A model generated the notes under the pieces. It worked only from the letters and a program-made list of their open reading frames with translations. It was not told the DNA's origin and did no database searches. This document shows, piece after piece, positions 58,892-64,000 of a DNA stretch of 64,000 nucleotides. Both the position numbers and the translations under genes were made by a program. How positions within the stretch are numbered: position 1 is the stretch's first letter; each line of letters begins with the position of its first letter. This DNA comes from Coprinopsis marcescibilis (taxonomy: Eukaryota; Basidiomycota; Agaricomycetes; Agaricales; Psathyrellaceae): positions 62,001 through 126,000 of the forward strand of contig ML210177.1 in assembly GCA_004369085.1 (NCBI GenBank), written 5' to 3'.

Positions 58892-60997
58892 ATGAAGCTT
58901 CATTTTCTAGTTGCATTAGCGGCGTTGCAGCTGACCGCTGCTACGCATAATTATCCCGCTGCTCGTCGTGGGCTGCACCGGCGACAAGACACCGCGCTTC
59001 CCTCTGGCGGTTCTCCTTCCCAGCCTCCTCCTCCTCCTGCCTCGTCCGGAACTCCCCCAGCTGTACCGTCGCCGACCCCCGAACCTCAGCCACCTGCACC
59101 TACTCCGCCCGCCCAGCCGCCCAATGGCGAACCTTCTGCTGCACCTCCCGTCTCTCCGCCGGAGATCACCCAGCCAGGCGCTTCTCCCAGCTCTGCCTCG
59201 GTCCGCCCAACAGGTCCTCCTCCGCTGGCGAGTGGCACAGAAATTCCGCCCCTTGAAAGCGTCTCCAGTGGAATGCCTACAAAACCTGTTCTTATGCCGA
59301 CCGGTGTCTATCAGCCCGGAGCAATTCCTCCAGTGTCAGGCGCGCCTCCTCTGCCTACTGCATGTGAGTATAATCTCTAAACTCTATCCAACGACCGTCT
59401 AAAATATCTCTCGACAGTTGTCTTCCAGTCCGCCGACTGGCCTGCCCAGGATCGTGTCCCTCCGACCGGTGAGTCGCGCTTCCATTTGGCTTGTCAAGTC
59501 CAATGCTGACTTGTGTCGTCAGACTCTCCCGAAGTCCAGGTTTGGCTCGAGGAGCTCGAAGGCCACGATATCCCTGACTGGTCTCCCACTGCGGACGGCT
59601 CGTGCAGAGGTGATCCTGTTGCCAACCGCGAAGCCGCTGAGCGTGGCTGGTGGACCTGTGGTGGACACGTTCGGGATACTGGTAAGCTGTCTTCCCATAT
59701 ATTCTGCGCACCTGCATCAAACTTACGATTACACAGACGTTGTCGAATGTCCCGATAAAAATACTTGGGGTGTCAGGTGTGCACAAATCAATAACCCTAC
59801 CTGGAATCACTGTTGACTGTTTATTAGCTTTGACGACGGACCATCCGGATACAGTGAGCGCTTTCCTGACATGTCCAGTGTCTCGCCTGCTAACCGCCTT
59901 TCCAGCCCAATATCTGTTGAACTATTTGGACCAGAGGAACCTTCATGCAACATTCTTCGTCGTCGGCTCACGCGTGATCGAGAGACCTTCAATCTTGATC
60001 GAAGAGTACATGCAAGGTCACGAAATCTCCGTCCACACTTGGTCTCACCGCGTAAGCAGGCTGTTTTTAACACTCAACCCACACAACTAACTTGCTCCGT
60101 TCTAGCCGTTGACCTCTTTGACGACTGAGGAAGTTGTTGCTGAACTTGGCTGGACTCGCAGGGCAATCAAGGCAGTTTTGGGCGTAACCCCCACCACCAT
60201 GAGGCCTCCGTTTGGAGATATTGGTTAGCTTAGCTTTCTAAATTTGACCTGGGCCCATCGTTGAATTTTTTCCTAGATGACAGAGTCCGCGCGATTTCTT
60301 TGGCCATGGGAATGGTTCCCATCATGTGGACTCGTGCCCCCAGCGGCGAATCCTTTGATACCAACGGTAAATCGATCCTCTTGTTGTTTTTATTTCCGCC
60401 TTCTAACGTCTGAATATGTAGATTGGATGGTAGCCGCAGGAAATGTCAACGGAACTGAATCTTTCGAGACTTTTGAGGATATCTTGAATACGGCAACTGC
60501 CATGGACCATGGGTAAATTCTATCTTGTCTTCATCCTTTCGTCTTGCTAAATGTGGTCCAGATTCATCGTTCTTCAACACGATCTTTATGAGATCACCGT
60601 AGACCTTGCCATGGGCTTCACACTCCCTCACGCCCTGGCATTCAACCCTTCCCTCACTGTAAGTTTGTTTAAAGAGAACGAGAGAATTTACCCATTTGCT
60701 GACTTGTTCCAGTTGGAACCCATTGGCCAATGCATTGGAAAGCCAACTCGCGACCTCTATCTAGAATCTAATACTAACAAAACCTTCCCTTATCCTTCAC
60801 CTGACCCCACTGCTGGTGTTGATACCGACGGCGATGGCGTTGTCGATACAAAATCTGGAGATGGAGGAAAGACTTCTGTTGAAGCATCCGCTGGCAAGGG
60901 ACAAGACAGCGCCGCATCGTCGTTGACCCCTACCCTCTTCTCACTGGTCTCTTCCTTGATAGTGGGCGGCAGCCTCCTCTGCGCCGGCCTTCTCTAA
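58892..60997 (+). CDS. CDA: Chitin deacetylase, carbohydrate esterase family 4, GPI-anchored
   Basis: Converts chitin to chitosan in the cell wall. Signal peptide MKLHFLVALAALQLTAAT, then a likely propeptide ending RRGLHRRQ, where a Kex2-like protease could cut. A Pro/Ser-rich linker of about 110 residues follows. The catalytic domain has motif 1 SFDDGPS (59827-59847 region, Asp ligand and base), motif 2 HTWSH (60034-60048), motif 3 RPPFGDIDDR, motif 4 around MVPIMWTRAP and motif 5 FIVLQHDLYE. A C-terminal Ser/Thr/Gly-rich region and hydrophobic tail (LFSLVSSLIVGGSLLCAGLL) give the GPI signal. Many short introns; one falls just before the FDDGP motif. About 500 residues. The architecture matches Cda proteins of basidiomycetes. 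Confidence 0.9.
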
Positions 60998-61339
60998 GCA
61001 TATCTGCGCAACCATTCATGAAATGCTTATACCTAGGACTTTTAAGCTTTAGATTTTGTACACGGACCATCTACGCTCACGCTCATTTTGTCGGAACAAT
61101 TTATTAGTACTTCTGCTATTACTAGATAGCTTGGCGGACTGGACTCTTTATTTCGGAATAGTTGTAAATAGCCATATCGCTAGCGGTTTCAAAGTTGTTA
61201 ATGTGTTCGGTATACTAATTGCAATTGCACTCGGGAATCTCCGTTTTTGATTGCACTGGCGTTAGAGTTGGGCGGGCGGGATCAATGCTGTGCCAATCTA
61301 CAGACCTCTCGACCTTTTATTATCTTGGCTACAACTATC
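60998..61339. other. Intergenic interval of 342 bases before SEC1
   Basis: Chitin deacetylase 3' UTR and SEC1 promoter. Nothing distinct recognised. Confidence 0.35.
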
Positions 61340-64000
61340 ATGGTCTCCCTTGTTACTCTTGTTCGCAACAGTTAGTCTTTGAGTAGTGCTAGGCGGGTTA
61401 TCGAGTGAACACTAACTTCACCCGTTTCTCGTCGTAGAATTCCTCGAAGCCATACGTTCAGTTAACCCACCGTCGCGATGGAAGATCTTGGTCGTGGACG
61501 AGCACTCCCAGAAGCTTCTCGGTGCAGTACTCAAACAATATGACATTTTGCAGGAAAATGTAACCCGTATGTCTGTCGTCTGTGCTCCTTGAGCCCGAGA
61601 ATGGACCTGAACGATATGGCTCTTCGTCAATTCACCAGTAATCGAGTCCATCTCCGGCAATCGCGAACCACAGCCCGAGTTCGAGGCGATGTACCTGCTC
61701 ATGCCCACCAGGCAGAACGTGGAAAGGGTCATCAAGGACTTTGAGGGACGTCGACAGTATTCCGGCGCCCATCTGTTCTTCATCGAGGGTAAGCAATGGC
61801 CAATATCATGGTTTTACCGTTTAGACGCTCATCGTTGCCGTCCGTTCACTCTAGGTTTGTCTGAAGAACTGTTCCAGCGCATCACCACATCGTCTGCTGA
61901 GCCAAACCTTCGAGCTCTCAAGGAACTGTTCATCAACTTCTGGGGTGCGCCTTCACTTACACGCCGTCTGATCGGTTTCGGTAACTACACTCGCAGCTTC
62001 CGAAGCACAGGTATTCTCGGTTCAAGATCCCAGCCTCTTCTTCAGCATCTACAGCCCACCGCGAACCGAAGCCGCCTACAAACCTGCCCGTGACAGACTT
62101 GAAGAAGACCTCAAATTTACTAGCAAGATAGTGAGTCGGTTAAAACTCGCAATTACCTACCGAACTGATTCTGTATACGAATATGAAACCCTCTGCCCTT
62201 GTAACTGCATTCTAGATCACAAACCTATGCATCACGTTAAACGAGTTCCCATATGTGCGCTACTACCTACCAACAAACCACCCACCACTAGGACCCCTGA
62301 AACCAAACGCCCAAACACGACCACCGCCACCTACGGAGGGATCGTCGAGATGGCGGACGAATCTTGCGCGAGGTGCGGAGGCCCGTGCTTTTGAGAGTGC
62401 GGACATGGACTTTGTGACGAGGCTATTGGCGTTCATGGTGGAGGCCAACCTCGAAGAACACAAGAAGAATAACCCAGATTTTGGGGTAAGGTTATGCTTT
62501 GCACTAATTAGACTTCACGAAACTGATTGCTATATGTATCTCTTAGAAACTGGATGGTAATAGGCCCCGGGGTGTCCTCATCATCACAGATCGCTCTATG
62601 GATATGATGGCACCTTTCGTGCACGAGTTCACTTACCAGGCGATGGCACACGACGTTCTCCCCATTACAGATGGAAAATATACGTATGTGCCCATGCCTG
62701 GATTTGGCGAGTGGAGACTGACGGAAGGAATTTCTAGGTACAAATTTCAGTCCGCCTCGAGCAGTTTCGAAGACAAGACTTCGACACTATCCGACGCCGA
62801 CAATGTCTGGACAGAAGTCCGACACATGCACATGCGGGAAGCTATCGATAAACTTATGGCCGATTTCAACAAGTTCTTGTCAGACAACGCTGTTTTCAAA
62901 GGGTAAGTTTTGGACAGTCATTCATTATCTTAGGTATTGACAATGTGACGCAGTGAAGGAGCGGCTAACCTCAACGACATGAGAGAGATGCTCGCCAATC
63001 TGCCTCAGTACCAGGAACAACGTGAAAAGGTGGGATATGCGATACCCGCGTGTTAGGTCTGCGGTTACTTACTACCGTTGCAATAGTTCTCGCTCCATTT
63101 GAACATGGCGCAAGAGTGCATGTCTAAATTTGAGAAAGACATGCTCCCGCCGATTGCCAATGTGGAACAGGTACGCCGTTCTGTAATTACTGCCACCGAA
63201 TTATCCAACGACCTTTTTATAGTGCTGCTCTACTGGACTCAATTCGCAAGGCAAGACTCCCAAGGGCTTGGTGGAGGAGATGGTGCCGCTGCTTGACAGT
63301 AGGGAAGTCAGGTTTGTCTAATCTCATCTCTACTATGTTTCCGTAAACTCATGCACATTCTTCCAGCAACATAAATAAAGTTCGAATTATCGCATTGTAC
63401 ATCCAATACCGAGACGGCGTACCCGACGAAGATCGTCGCAGGTTGTACCAACATGCTCGGCTCAGTCTCGCTGAACAAGATGCTGCCAACGCACTTGCTC
63501 ACATTGGCGTTCGCCTGAACAGGGTAAGTTTCGCTATAGTTTGCCGTTGAATGCATGTCTTAAATCGTGTACAGGCTCCAAACGACAAGGACAGGAAGAA
63601 GATAAAACAGAAACCATCCAAAGATGATGAGTACGAGCTTTCGAGGTTCAAGCCTGCATTGACCGCTGTTATCGAGGTGCGGGGTCGCGTTCGTCATTGC
63701 ACGTATCGTTTTCTCAACTCAAACTTTCCACAGGATCAAATCTCCGACAAGCTAGAGACCACCTTGTTCCCTTATGTCAAAGACGCTCCATCCCAAGTCA
63801 ATCTGCAGACAAGTCTCCGATCTCCACCACCACCTCAGACGACTTCTTTACGTAGCCAGAAGCCAGCCTGGCATCGAGCACCAAAGCAGTCCGCAATCTC
63901 GGACCACAAACAGAGGATCATCGTGTTCATGGCGGGTGGGATGACCTACTCTGAGATGAGAGAGGTGTATCAACTCTCCGAATCCTCCAAGAAGGAAATC
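61340..64000 (+). CDS. SEC1: Sec1/Munc18-family exocytosis protein, 3' end beyond window
   Basis: Sec1/Munc18 proteins bind syntaxin and assembled SNAREs to drive vesicle fusion at the plasma membrane. The first exon is short (MVSLVTLVRN) and joined to KFLEAIRSVNPPSRWKIL. SM-protein blocks: VVDEHSQKLLGAVLKQYDIL, TLIESISGNREPQPEFEAMY, MYLLMPTRQNVERVIKDF, AHLFFIEGLSEELFQRI, VFSVQDPSLFFSIYSPPR, EFPYVRYYLP, RGVLIITDRSMDMMAPFVHE, FTYQAMAHDVLPI and VRIIALYIQYRDGVPDEDRR. The order and the ITDRSMDMMAP motif identify a Sec1-type SM protein. A Pro-rich insert (RPPPPTEGSSRW) lies before the DMDFV helix. The C-terminus is missing because the window ends inside the coding region after SESSKKEI. Confidence 0.93.

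Noticed and set aside
1..64000. Search for CRISPR arrays, tRNA or rRNA genes, transposons with terminal repeats, and biosynthetic clusters with core synthases
   Set aside because: None seen by eye. No regularly spaced repeats, no rRNA-like stretches, no transposase, PKS, NRPS or terpene synthase frame. Short tRNAs or decayed elements could still be missed.

Overview
The window reads as nuclear DNA of a filamentous basidiomycete, most likely a mushroom-forming Agaricomycete. Genes are dense, lie on both strands and are cut by many short introns of about 48 to 70 nt with GT..AG ends. Recognisable proteins are fungal: PSO2/SNM1 nuclease, UFD4-type HECT ligase, ROM2-type RhoGEF with a CNH domain, TRM82, SFH5, a GPI-anchored chitin deacetylase and carboxypeptidase S. 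No bacterial operons, CRISPR arrays, tRNA or rRNA genes and no intact transposon were recognised. All intron coordinates were read by eye from splice signals and frame continuity.

Region 1 to 13.4 kb: a small unknown gene, an SLC35F-type transporter, then a gene-poor, accessory-looking stretch holding two related SnoaL/NTF2-like genes (4051-4737 and 6902-7612, both minus) with the same exon plan including an 11-nt microexon. A small secreted cysteine-rich protein (8561-9051) and an F-box-like gene (10011-11018) follow, then carnitine O-acetyltransferase.

Region 13.4 to 33.4 kb is mostly conserved housekeeping: a PB1 protein with five ZZ-type zinc fingers, the splicing factor PHF5A/Rds3, UFD4, a class III aminotransferase, PSO2, RPS4 and a triose-phosphate-transporter family protein.

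Region 33.7 to 52.4 kb: SFH5 lipid-transfer protein, an M20 carboxypeptidase S with a GC-AG intron, RPL43, PAF1, an unknown acidic protein with an internal repeat, a Gfo/Idh/MocA oxidoreductase, a large disordered unknown, a second F-box-like gene, a TMEM97/EXPERA protein and TRM82.

Region 53 to 64 kb is a cell-surface and secretion neighbourhood, all on plus: ROM2 RhoGEF (cell-wall integrity), a chitin deacetylase (wall modification) and the 5' part of SEC1 (exocytosis), which runs off the window. Whether this proximity is functional cannot be told from one genome.

The most interesting items are the PB1 / five-ZZ protein with a candidate LIR motif (a possible selective-autophagy receptor), the SnoaL-like gene pair with its conserved microexon, and the secreted cysteine-rich protein.
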